A stretch of 64,000 nt of DNA from Pseudomaricurvus albidus (GTDB lineage Bacteria; Pseudomonadota; Gammaproteobacteria; Pseudomonadales; Cellvibrionaceae). Both the position numbers and the translations under genes were made by a program. Under the pieces are notes generated by a model that ran no database searches, was not told the origin of the DNA, and worked only from the letters and a program-made list of their open reading frames with translations. Positions 36,476-45,597 of this stretch are shown piece by piece. Numbering within the stretch: position 1 is the stretch's first letter; each line of letters starts with the position of its first letter. The stretch is taken from NCBI RefSeq assembly GCF_018863235.1, contig NZ_JAHKRS010000001.1, forward strand, positions 124,001-188,000. The letters run 5' to 3'.

Positions 36476-37354
36476 GTGCGCTACCGGGTTAAACACATCA
36501 CCGAGTATCTTTACAGTGGCCGTGTGTCGCACTGCTACAATCTGGCACACATGATCCCGCGCACCACCCTGCGCCAGACGCGACTGAACAACAGCATGAA
36601 AATCAGCCCGGTGGCGGCTCACAGCACCACCCGGGAAGATTATTTTGGCAACATTGCCCACCATTTTGAAATTCAGCGTCCCCACAACAAACTGGTAATC
36701 ACCGCCACCAGCGAAGTGGAAACCGGCCCCCAGCACACCGCCATCAATCTGGACTTTGGCACCACCTGCGAACAGGCCAGGGACTTACTGAACAACGCAA
36801 CCCAACCGGACTCATTGCTCGCTCGGGAATTTCTTATTGATTCGTCGATGATCAAACCCAGCGACGAACTGCGAGACTTCGCGGCACCGTCATTCGAAAA
36901 AGACCGACCTCTGCTGTCGGCAGTTATGGATCTCACCAGTCGGATTTTTCGCGAGTTTACCTACTCACCGCAATCGACCACCATTGCCACGCCGCTGGAA
37001 GAAGTGCTGAAAACCCGCAAGGGCGTGTGTCAGGACTTTGCCCACTTACAGATTGCCTGCCTGCGGGCACTGGGTTTTCCGGCGAAGTACGTTTCCGGAT
37101 ATCTGGAAACACTGCCGCCTCCGGGCAAGGAAAAACTGGTGGGAGCCGACGCCAGTCACGCCTGGATTTCGGTGTATTCACCGTCCGAAGGCTGGTTCGA
37201 GTTCGACCCAACCAACGATTGCCTGGTATCGGAACAACACATCATTACCGCCTGGGGAAGAGACTTTTACGACGTCACACCATTAAAAGGCGTTATCTTT
37301 GGCGGCGGCAAAAGCCCGGCATTGAATGTCTCGGTAGACGTTGCCCGGCTCTAA
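36476..37354 (+). CDS. transglutaminase-family protein (second copy)
   Basis: A 292-residue cytosolic protein. An N-terminal beta domain typical of the family (MRYRVKHITEYLYSGRVSHC) precedes the transglutaminase core with Cys185 (RKGVCQDFAHLQIACL), His228 (DASHAWISVY) and Asp244 (FEFDPTND). All three catalytic residues are present. The GTG at 36476 follows the upstream stop by one base and has GGGAG upstream. It completes the second ATP-grasp, alpha-E, transglutaminase set. Function is inferred from the fold. Confidence 0.92.
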   Translation: MRYRVKHITEYLYSGRVSHCYNLAHMIPRTTLRQTRLNNSMKISPVAAHSTTREDYFGNIAHHFEIQRPHNKLVITATSEVETGPQHTAINLDFGTTCEQARDLLNNATQPDSLLAREFLIDSSMIKPSDELRDFAAPSFEKDRPLLSAVMDLTSRIFREFTYSPQSTTIATPLEEVLKTRKGVCQDFAHLQIACLRALGFPAKYVSGYLETLPPPGKEKLVGADASHAWISVYSPSEGWFEFDPTNDCLVSEQHIITAWGRDFYDVTPLKGVIFGGGKSPALNVSVDVARL

Positions 37355-37363
37355 ACCGGCCGC

Positions 37364-37987
37364 TTACCTTTCCTGCACACAGGCCAGATACACCGGCCGG
37401 CCATTGCGACGCAACATGGCTTCAATCCCCTTGCTCCAGAATTCCAGTCCGCGTCCCTGATAGAGTTCACCCGACGCGCTGCGCACCCGGTTCAACAGAT
37501 GCGCACTGCCGTCATGAACATCACGCAGAATAATTTGCCCCGGCTGCAGCTCGACCGACTTGCCATTGTGATCATAGCGACCGTAGGACACCACCAGCTG
37601 ATTGTCAGACTCGCACCGGTAAGTCACGATCTTCGGTTGCGTACCGGCAGAGCCGGAAATCAATCCATCCAGACACTCTGGCTTCGAATAGGCGACGCAT
37701 GCCCGGCGAGTACAGGCCGCCACACCGGATTCCAGATTGCGCACGCAATTGTTACAACCGTCGGTGAAACGCTGGCAATCTTTCGCGATAACCGTTTTCC
37801 AACTGTTTGAGTCGTAGGCTTGTTCGCCAGCGGAAGCCTCGCCTGCCTCGGTGGTGGATTCGGTTTCACTGGAGGCACATCCCCACAACATCAACACACA
37901 ACAGAACCCCATGATCATCAGCAGCGATTTTGACCAGGCGCGAGAGGCGGGGAAACAATTTCCGGAAGAGGTGGTGAGCTTTGGCAT
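37364..37987 (-). CDS. lipoprotein with MliC-like (C-type lysozyme inhibitor) domain
   Basis: A 207-residue protein with a lipoprotein-like signal: a longish basic start, a hydrophobic core, and LMLWGC as the lipobox (Trp at -2 is unusual). The mature part has a Cys-rich module (CQRFTDGCNNCVRNLESG, then CTRRACVAYSKPEC), then a domain resembling MliC/YdbA lysozyme inhibitors: YRCESDNQLVVSYG, VRSASGELYQGRGLEFWSKG and a terminal YLACVQ. The MliC part suggests defence against lysozyme; the Cys-rich module is not one I recognise. The start chosen is ATG 37987. The open frame continues upstream, but that part is antisense to hisA. Confidence 0.75.
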   Translation of the reverse strand: MPKLTTSSGNCFPASRAWSKSLLMIMGFCCVLMLWGCASSETESTTEAGEASAGEQAYDSNSWKTVIAKDCQRFTDGCNNCVRNLESGVAACTRRACVAYSKPECLDGLISGSAGTQPKIVTYRCESDNQLVVSYGRYDHNGKSVELQPGQIILRDVHDGSAHLLNRVRSASGELYQGRGLEFWSKGIEAMLRRNGRPVYLACVQER

Positions 37988-38141
37988 AACAATAAAAATC
38001 CTGTGATTCTGAAATCGATGGGTCTCAACTGGGCAGCAGTAACGCCGACCAGGGGCCGGTCTGTTTCTCTCAGATGAGTTCAAAGTCTGCAGAGTGTCTG
38101 TGAGTATAGGACAGATCCTCTGAAGGTTGCCGACAGCGCCA

Positions 38142-38170
38142 TTCATTAACCTGGCGACTTTGACTATAAT
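38142..38170 (+). promoter_or_regulatory. probable hisA promoter
   Basis: A consensus -10 TATAAT (38165-38170) stands 17 bases after a weak -35 TTCATT (38142-38147). Transcription would start about 25 bases before the GTG start of hisA, leaving room for the AAGGA ribosome site. Confidence 0.55.
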
Positions 38171-38200
38171 TGCAGCCCGCTCATCGTTAAGGAATCCCTC

Positions 38201-38965
38201 GTGACTCAATTTCGCCCCTGTATCGACCTGCATCAGGGTCAGGTCAAACAAATCGTCGGCGGCAGCTTGAATGATGATGGCGCTCAAACCAATTACATCA
38301 GTCCCTACGATGCGGGCTATTACGCCGAACTCTATCATCAGTACGAACTGCATGGCGGCCATGTTATTGCCCTCGGACCCGGCAACAAGGAGCAGGCGCT
38401 CAAAGCACTCGCAGCCTGGCCCAACGGCCTTCAGTTCGGCGGGGGCGTCAATGCCGAAAACGCAACTGAATTCCTGCAGGCTGGCGCCTCCCATGTGATT
38501 GTGACGTCCTACCTGTTTGAAAACGACGAGTTTTCCTGGGATCGGCTGGAAAAAATCAAGGCTGAAACCGGCGTTGAAAAACTGGTGCTAGACCTCAGTT
38601 GCCGGCGCACCCCCACCGGCTGGAACATCGCCACCAATCGCTGGCAAACCATTACCAGCACCGGCATTAATGCAGCGACACTCAAAGAACTCAGCAAGCA
38701 CTGCGCCGAGTTTCTGATCCATGCCGCAGATGTGGAAGGCCTGCAAGCCGGCATTGATGAAGAGCTGGTCTCACTGCTGGGAGACATCTGCCCGATTCCC
38801 GTGACCTACGCCGGCGGTGCCCGCACCCTGGAGGATCTGGAGTTAGTCGAACGCCTGTCGCAGGGCAAGGTGGATCTCACCATCGGCAGCGCACTGGATA
38901 TTTTTGGTGGTCAGGGGGTTACGCTGGAAGCCTGCGTCAACTGGAATCAGGAACGACGGGACTGA
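38201..38965 (+). CDS. hisA: HisA of the eukaryotic (HIS6) type
   Basis: A 254-residue phosphoribosylformimino-5-aminoimidazole carboxamide ribotide isomerase, a TIM barrel in histidine synthesis. The sequence is of the HIS6 type known from yeast and plants, not the usual bacterial HisA. Diagnostic stretches are FRPCIDLHQGQVKQIVGG, GGHVIALGPGNKEQALKAL, LVLDLSCRRTPTGW, HAADVEGLQAGIDEELV and QGKVDLTIGSALDIFGGQGV. The catalytic Asp of the first strand is in CIDLH. The gene is alone, not in a his operon, with GTG start and AAGGA. HisZ is encoded 3 kb away. Eukaryotic-type HisA is rare in bacteria and suggests lateral transfer. Confidence 0.9.
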   Translation: MTQFRPCIDLHQGQVKQIVGGSLNDDGAQTNYISPYDAGYYAELYHQYELHGGHVIALGPGNKEQALKALAAWPNGLQFGGGVNAENATEFLQAGASHVIVTSYLFENDEFSWDRLEKIKAETGVEKLVLDLSCRRTPTGWNIATNRWQTITSTGINAATLKELSKHCAEFLIHAADVEGLQAGIDEELVSLLGDICPIPVTYAGGARTLEDLELVERLSQGKVDLTIGSALDIFGGQGVTLEACVNWNQERRD

Positions 38966-38972
38966 TCCTCTG

Positions 38973-39935
38973 TCAATTCGTCGCGTTCTGATGATCAGAA
39001 CGCATTGAGCGATAATAGTCCACGGTTTCCATCAGTTGCTGTCGCAGAAACTGATGCGGAGCCGAATGTTTCACCCGAGCGTGCTCAGCCAATACATACC
39101 GCACCTGAAGGTTTTCCTCGGTCGGCAATGGCAAGCTGATAATGCCAGCACTCAAACTTGTCTCGGCCATAAATACCGGTGGCCCAGGCAACAGGTAGTC
39201 CGTGCGCTTGAGCACCTGCAAGGCGGTATACAGGTGACCGGTTTCAAATTGCGGCGTCACCACCGCCTCGTTTCGAATGAAAGCATTGTCCCCCTGCTGC
39301 ACCACCAGAGACTCTTTCAAGTCCGGCATAAACAACTGCATGTGGGGGTATTCTGTCACCATTTCCCAAGTCAGCTTCTTGCCTTCCAGTGGGTGTCCTT
39401 TGCGCGCAAACATCACCGGTGCTGCAGAGCCCAGGGATGTCGTGGTCACCTCAGGCGGGTAAAAACTCTGCTCGACCTGAATCGCAAAATCCAGCTCACC
39501 GCTGGCCAGCAAATCCAGCTGGCGCTCTGCCCTGCTGACCGTTTTCAAACGTACACCCGGTGCCAACCGAGACAGCCTGGCCATCAATTCCGGCAGCGCC
39601 CAAAAGCCGATAAACTCAGGCACCACCACGATAAACTCCCCTTTGAAATGAAGAGGGTCAAACAGGCCAGGTTCAATCAAGTGCTGCAGCTGATCCAGTA
39701 TTTCGGGCAACAGGGCAGCGAGCTCCAGCGCTCGGGGGGTGGGTACCATACCCGCCGCACTGCGCGTAAACAGAGGGTCATCAAACATTTCGCGCAGGCG
39801 TCCCAATGATTTACTCATGGCCGACTGGGTTAAAAACAGGCGCTCGGCAGCCTTCGAAACACTGCGCTCTTCCAGCAACACCTGAAGGGTAACCAGCAGA
39901 TTCAGGTCGACACGCGCCAATTGCTTCAGATCCAT
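38973..39935 (-). CDS. LysR-family transcriptional regulator
   Basis: A 320-residue regulator. The N-terminal winged helix (VDLNLLVTLQVLLEERSVSKAAERLFLTQ, then SAMSKSLGRLREMF and DDPLFTR) is typical of LysR. The rest is a two-lobed effector domain. The form is closest to the NodD/LeuO-like or PA-type group with long first helix. Effector and targets are unknown. It is convergent with hisA (7 bases apart) and divergent from the small peptide gene at 40134, whose promoter region it shares and which it may control. Confidence 0.9.
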   Translation of the reverse strand: MDLKQLARVDLNLLVTLQVLLEERSVSKAAERLFLTQSAMSKSLGRLREMFDDPLFTRSAAGMVPTPRALELAALLPEILDQLQHLIEPGLFDPLHFKGEFIVVVPEFIGFWALPELMARLSRLAPGVRLKTVSRAERQLDLLASGELDFAIQVEQSFYPPEVTTTSLGSAAPVMFARKGHPLEGKKLTWEMVTEYPHMQLFMPDLKESLVVQQGDNAFIRNEAVVTPQFETGHLYTALQVLKRTDYLLPGPPVFMAETSLSAGIISLPLPTEENLQVRYVLAEHARVKHSAPHQFLRQQLMETVDYYRSMRSDHQNATN

Positions 39936-40133
39936 AGCATCACCGCGAACAATCCCCCGCCCATATAATGAATAGAATTCATGGTAACGTAGAAGCTAAG
40001 TCATTTGAAGAATAGCATACCGATTCTTATACTTCTTTCCAAGCAATCAGGAAGCCCGAAGTTAAGACTTCCACAGAGCACCACCTGAGAAACACAAGTG
40101 ATGCAAACACTCCACCATAGTGAGGGATTAATC
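39936..40133. other. divergent promoter region, LysR gene / small peptide gene
   Basis: A 198-base region with no gene. It is AT-rich around 39965-40030 (TATAATGAATAGAATTC is visible near 39964-39980). LysR proteins usually bind such divergent regions. No clear T-N11-A dyad stands out to me. Confidence 0.4.
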
Positions 40134-40235
40134 ATGGGATACTTTATTTTCAGCATCTATCTGGCCTTACTGGGCGCTGTTGCTTATGACGACCTGCGTG
40201 ACGCCAATCAGCCAGCAACCAATCACAAAGCCTGA
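40134..40235 (+). CDS. 33-residue single-span membrane peptide
   Basis: ATG at 40134 to TGA at 40233-40235. The peptide begins MGYFIFSIYLALLGAVAY, one hydrophobic span, then a polar tail DDLRDANQPATNHKA. GAGGG lies about eight bases before the ATG. A strong plus-strand terminator starts 33 bases after the stop, which supports a real short transcript, since no other plus-strand gene is near. I do not recognise it. Possible roles are a regulator of a membrane protein or an LysR-controlled stress peptide. Confidence 0.6.
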   Translation: MGYFIFSIYLALLGAVAYDDLRDANQPATNHKA

Positions 40236-40267
40236 TATTCAACAGTCTGTTTTACAACAACTCTCTC

Positions 40268-40293
40268 AGCCCACGGTTTAGTGGGCTTTTTTT
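40268..40293 (+). terminator. terminator of the small peptide gene
   Basis: AGCCCAC (40268-40274) pairs with GTGGGCT (40281-40287) and is followed by T residues to 40293. Plus-strand direction. Confidence 0.88.
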
Positions 40294-40320
40294 ACCCGTC
40301 GCCCAGTCAAATCTGCGGGC

Positions 40321-40350
40321 AAAAAAAAACCGCCCAAAGGCGGCTTTTTT
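40321..40350. terminator. purA terminator, possibly bidirectional
   Basis: CCGCC (40330-40334) pairs with GGCGG (40339-40343), flanked by nine A residues on the left and six T residues on the right. On the minus strand it follows the purA stop by about 22 bases. Confidence 0.88.
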
Positions 40351-40371
40351 GTGTCTGTATCCAAACACCAA

Positions 40372-41679
<1,308 letters not shown>

Positions 41680-41695
41680 TTAAAGGATTAACAAA

Positions 41696-42877
41696 TTATA
41701 GGGACCTGACGCGGTACTCGCCCGCCTCAAACACCAATTGACGATCGCAGTCCGCGTTGACATCCGCCACGCTCTGCCCTTCAAAACCACACACAACGAC
41801 TTCTCCCTCGGCGCGCAAACGGTTGACGGTATCCCACTGGGCTCCGTCGTCCGTTGCCGGCGCAAAGATAGCGCCGCTGCTTGCAGCAGGCGCCTTCACC
41901 AAACCGTCAATGGCGGTGATGTCCACATTAAAACCGGTGGCCGGGCGCGCGTTACCAAATACTTCGCCCACGTGATCGTAGCGTCCGCCGTTGGCAATCG
42001 ACGCACCATAACCCGGGGCAAAGGCCGCGAAGACCACTCCGGTATGGTAGTTGTAACCACGCAACTCGCTGAGATCAAAGTACAGATTGGACTGCGGGAA
42101 GCGCTCGGAAACCACCGCCGCAATCGCGTCCAGTGTATCCAGCGCCTCCTGTACTGCCGCAGGAGCCTTGGCCAGAATCTGACGGGCCTCAGACAGGATC
42201 TGACGGCTGCCCGCCAGCGTCGGCAGTGCTTTAAGCATAGCGGCAATCTCCGCTGAGCCCACATTCTTGTCGACCCAGGTGTTGATATCGGACGTCGCCT
42301 TGGTCTGCAGAAGATCAAAAAAGGCGCGTTCCTGCCCCTTGTCCAGCTGCGCTTCGGCAGCCAGGGTGCGGTAAATCTCGACGTGCCCCAGATCGATGTT
42401 CAACTGTTCCAGGCCACACGCCTGAAGAGACGCCAACAGCAGGGAGATCACTTCGATGTCGCCATTGACACTGGCTTCACCGTATAGCTCGACACCCGCC
42501 TGTATCGGAGAGCGGGTGCCCAGTGGTGATTTGGGACGGGTATGCAGCACATGACCGGCATAACACAGACGGGCCGGACCACTGCGCTTGAGGCTATGAG
42601 CGTCGATACGGGCGGTCTGCGGAGTAATGTCTGCGCGAATACCCAGAGTGCGACCGGACAATTGATCGGTCACCTTGAAGGTCATCAGGTCGATGTCGCG
42701 TCCAAGACCGATCAGCAGTGAGTCGGTGTATTCGATTAACGGGGGGATAACCAGCTCATAGCCCCAGCGGCTATAGAGATCCAGTAGACGGCGACGCAGG
42801 GATTCAATGCGTACAGCCTTCTCGGGAAGAATATCTTCGACGCCATCAGGCAATAACCAACGGTCAGCGTAGGTCAT
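41696..42877 (-). CDS. hisZ: ATP phosphoribosyltransferase regulatory subunit HisZ
   Basis: A 393-residue protein related to histidyl-tRNA synthetase. It lacks tRNA charging and acts as the regulatory subunit of short-form HisG in the first step of histidine synthesis. Typical features are LLPDGVEDILPEKA, the class II motif 2 region (LGIRADITPQTARIDAH), and YFDLSELRGYNYHTGVVFAAF. The synthetase anticodon domain is absent, as expected. The cell must therefore have a short HisG, not seen in the window. It stands 31 bases upstream of purA. Confidence 0.95.
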   Translation of the reverse strand: MTYADRWLLPDGVEDILPEKAVRIESLRRRLLDLYSRWGYELVIPPLIEYTDSLLIGLGRDIDLMTFKVTDQLSGRTLGIRADITPQTARIDAHSLKRSGPARLCYAGHVLHTRPKSPLGTRSPIQAGVELYGEASVNGDIEVISLLLASLQACGLEQLNIDLGHVEIYRTLAAEAQLDKGQERAFFDLLQTKATSDINTWVDKNVGSAEIAAMLKALPTLAGSRQILSEARQILAKAPAAVQEALDTLDAIAAVVSERFPQSNLYFDLSELRGYNYHTGVVFAAFAPGYGASIANGGRYDHVGEVFGNARPATGFNVDITAIDGLVKAPAASSGAIFAPATDDGAQWDTVNRLRAEGEVVVCGFEGQSVADVNADCDRQLVFEAGEYRVRSL

Positions 42878-42929
42878 GATCGGTTGTCAGCCTCTTAGCT
42901 TGTCTTTAAACACGTAGTGAATCTAAAAC

Positions 42930-43115
42930 TCAATGGATCAGGTATAGCAGGCCTGCGCCCAGTAACATACTGAGCAATCCCATCATTCGCAGCTGGCTGT
43001 CGTTCACCAAAGCCAGTGATGAGACCAGTTTGCGCCAGCGCTGAGGGTACAGAAACGGGATGATGCCTTCAAAGACCAGCATCAAACAAAATGCTTTTCC
43101 TATCTCTTCCCACAT
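42930..43115 (-). CDS. DUF2065 (YjeT-like) small membrane protein
   Basis: A 61-residue protein with two hydrophobic segments (FCLMLVFEGIIPFLYP and LLSMLLGAGLLYLIH) around a basic loop. It matches the DUF2065/YjeT family, normally encoded between hflC and purA, as here. I chose ATG 43115 (MWEEIGKAF) because it gives the family-length protein; the longer frame from 43181 adds 22 unlikely residues. Function unknown. Confidence 0.85.
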   Translation of the reverse strand: MWEEIGKAFCLMLVFEGIIPFLYPQRWRKLVSSLALVNDSQLRMMGLLSMLLGAGLLYLIH

Positions 43116-43272
43116 AGGGTGCGATTCATACCTTAAAGTGCCTCGACCTGACAAAACGCCTGCATCAAAACACTCAATCAATCAAAAACTGTGCTCAACC
43201 GACCCGAAGGCGATGTTAACAACGTCCGGTGCCAGGCTCATATCCTCAGACATTTACCTGTGCAGGTGGCAC

Positions 43273-43300
43273 AAAAAAACCGGGCCCACAGGAGCCCGGT
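43273..43300 (-). terminator. hflC terminator
   Basis: ACCGGGC pairs with GCCCGGT (43279-43285 and 43294-43300), eight-base loop, with seven T residues after it on the minus strand. It follows the hflC stop by about 45 bases, so DUF2065-hisZ-purA probably needs its own promoter or read-through. Confidence 0.88.
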
Positions 43301-43346
43301 TGATGCATTCTACCACCGATGGTGGTCGGGTAACAATCAAACTGGC

Positions 43347-44231
43347 CTAGTTGCCAGCTGGCTTACCCGAGCTGTCTTTCAAATAGCGGAAAAAGTCGCT
43401 GTCAGGGTCCACCAGCATCATGTCGCTTTTGTTCTTGAAGCTCTCACGATAGGCCGTCAGGCTTCTGACAAAGCTGTAGAACTCCGGATCCTGGCTGTAG
43501 GCTGACGAGTAGATGGCGGCGGCTTTGGCATCACCTTCACCACGCAGCTGCTCGGCATCACGGTAGGCTTCCGCCTCCAGGATGGTGCGCTGACGATCGG
43601 CATCGGCGCGAATCACTTCTGCCTGCTCCTTACCTTTCGAGCGGTGCTCCCGGGCTTCACGCTCACGCTCGGTATTCATCCGGTTGAACACGGACTCACT
43701 GACCTGCTCTGGCAAGTCGATGCGCTTGATCCGCACATCAATCAGTTCGATACCGTAACGCTCCAGGGTCAGCTTGTTGAGACTTTCCGTCAGATCGACC
43801 ATCAGCTGATCACGCTCGCCACTGATCACTTCTTGCAGGGAGTGCTCACCAAAGGAGTTACGCAGACCTTCGTTGATGCGCTGGTCCATGTTGCGCACGG
43901 CCGTCGCCTCTTCACCGTTAGTCGCGGTGTAGTAGGTGCTGACGTCTTTAATCCGCCATTTGGCATAGGAATCAACGATCATGCCTTTTTTCTCAACCGT
44001 CAGGAAACGCTGTGGACGTACATCCAGTGTCAGCACCCGACCGTCGAATTTGCGCACTTCGTTCACCATCGGAATCTTGAAATGCAGACCCGGCGGAATG
44101 TCCGCGTTGACGACCTTACCAAACTTCAGCATCACGCCACGCTCTGTCTCTTTGATAATAAAGAGCGTATTGGAAGCCACAAAGAAAAGGATCAACGCAC
44201 CAATAACGATGCTAAATACTTTGTTGTTCAT
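43347..44231 (-). CDS. hflC: HflC, SPFH-family modulator of FtsH
   Basis: A 294-residue inner-membrane protein. One N-terminal membrane segment (about residues 5-24) is followed by an SPFH/band 7 domain in the periplasm (LFIIKETERGVMLKFGKVV) and a long helical region (REREAREHRSKGKEQAEVIRADADRQ). HflK and HflC form a cage around FtsH and restrict its proteolysis. The gene follows hflK by two bases. Confidence 0.96.
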   Translation of the reverse strand: MNNKVFSIVIGALILFFVASNTLFIIKETERGVMLKFGKVVNADIPPGLHFKIPMVNEVRKFDGRVLTLDVRPQRFLTVEKKGMIVDSYAKWRIKDVSTYYTATNGEEATAVRNMDQRINEGLRNSFGEHSLQEVISGERDQLMVDLTESLNKLTLERYGIELIDVRIKRIDLPEQVSESVFNRMNTEREREAREHRSKGKEQAEVIRADADRQRTILEAEAYRDAEQLRGEGDAKAAAIYSSAYSQDPEFYSFVRSLTAYRESFKNKSDMMLVDPDSDFFRYLKDSSGKPAGN

Positions 44232-44233
44232 AA

Positions 44234-45382
44234 TTAACGAGTCTCCCTGCGACGAGTCGTGTTGCTGATCGATTCACGACGCAATTGTTCTACCACCTTG
44301 TCACTGATCTCACGGATCACAGCCGGTGACACGGTCGAGGAACTGGTCACGGAAGGCTGGGCACTCATCATTTTATCGAGCGGCAAATACAGCATGTTGT
44401 TACCGCCTTTCACATCGACCAGCACCTTGGAACTGCTGGCCATAACATCCTGCACAGCTTCGAGATAGAGACGCTCACGCGTCACTTCCGGAGCTTTCTT
44501 GTACTCTGACAACAGCTGCTCAAAGCGTTTCGCCTCACCTTCCGCTTCGGCGACCTTTTGCTCGCGGTAGGCCATCGCTTCTTCGATAACACGCTGAGCG
44601 GCACCGCGAGCCTCAGGGATGATGCCGTTAGCGTAAGCCTGGGCTTCGTTTTTCAGACGCTCTTCGTCTTCCCGCGCCTTGTTCACATCGTCAAACGCGG
44701 CCTGAACTTCACGGGGCGGGGTGGTTTCTTCGACGTTCACCTTGTCGACCTCAATACCGGTCTCATAGACGTTCAGGTAGTCCTGCAGGCGAGTCTGTAC
44801 ATCGATGGCCATCTGCTCACGACCTTCGGTCAGCACTTCGTGCATCTCGGTTGAACCCACTACGTGACGCAGGGCACTGTCCATGGCCTGAGCCAGACTG
44901 GCTTCCGGGTCACGAACACGCAGCACGAAACTCTTGGCATCGCCGATGCGATACTGGACAGACAGGTTGACCTCAACAATGTTGAGATCCTGGGTCAGCA
45001 TCTCGCCGCGAGTACTGTGTGAGCGAACCTTGGTGACGTTTACCTTGGTCACATTATCCACCAGCGGCGGATTCCAGTGCAGGCCCGCGTCTGCGGTACC
45101 GGAATACACACCAAAGCGCAGAATCACGGCTTTTTCCTGTTCGTTGACCTGATAAAAGCCAAACAGGCCATAGACCACAGCCACAACGACCAATATAAAC
45201 CCTATGGCAGAGCCGCTTAAACCGCCGCCCTGAGAGCTGCCGCCGTTGTTGCCTCCACCAAAAATACCACCCAGTTTCTCCTGAAACTTTTTCAGTGCCT
45301 CATCGAGATCGGGAGGGCCGTCATTGCCACGCTTGCCCCCCCAAGGGTCTTGATTATTTCCACCCGGTTCATTCCAGGCCAT
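44234..45382 (-). CDS. hflK: HflK, SPFH-family modulator of FtsH
   Basis: A 382-residue inner-membrane protein with a Gly/Asn-rich cytoplasmic N terminus (MAWNEPGGNNQDPWGG, typical of HflK), one membrane span (about residues 60-80), an SPFH domain (FYQVNEQEKAVILRFGVY) and a helical stalk rich in Glu and Ala. I chose ATG 45382 because GGAG stands seven bases upstream and homologues start MAWN. It forms the FtsH-associated complex with HflC. A gap of 215 bases to hflX may hold an internal promoter; I saw no terminator in it. Confidence 0.96.
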   Translation of the reverse strand: MAWNEPGGNNQDPWGGKRGNDGPPDLDEALKKFQEKLGGIFGGGNNGGSSQGGGLSGSAIGFILVVVAVVYGLFGFYQVNEQEKAVILRFGVYSGTADAGLHWNPPLVDNVTKVNVTKVRSHSTRGEMLTQDLNIVEVNLSVQYRIGDAKSFVLRVRDPEASLAQAMDSALRHVVGSTEMHEVLTEGREQMAIDVQTRLQDYLNVYETGIEVDKVNVEETTPPREVQAAFDDVNKAREDEERLKNEAQAYANGIIPEARGAAQRVIEEAMAYREQKVAEAEGEAKRFEQLLSEYKKAPEVTRERLYLEAVQDVMASSSKVLVDVKGGNNMLYLPLDKMMSAQPSVTSSSTVSPAVIREISDKVVEQLRRESISNTTRRRETR

Positions 45383-45597
45383 AGTCACTCTCCGTTAATG
45401 TCAATCCGTTTCAGCAACCCGACGGTTATCCTTCAGGGACTCACGTCCGGTCGCTTATGATTATCTGTTACCGTACCGGTCAGGGTACCTTTGCACCGAT
45501 TCTAACAAAGCTATCCACAGAAAGGTGAACTGCTTTACCTCTAGCCGTTCAGCCCAACGCTTCTTTACTGACCGGCACTGACTGAAGCGGTCTTACA

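Noticed and set aside
37988-38494. Upstream extension of the MliC-like lipoprotein frame
   Set aside because: The extension is antisense to hisA and would bury the lipoprotein signal in mid-protein; the ATG at 37987 gives a proper export signal.
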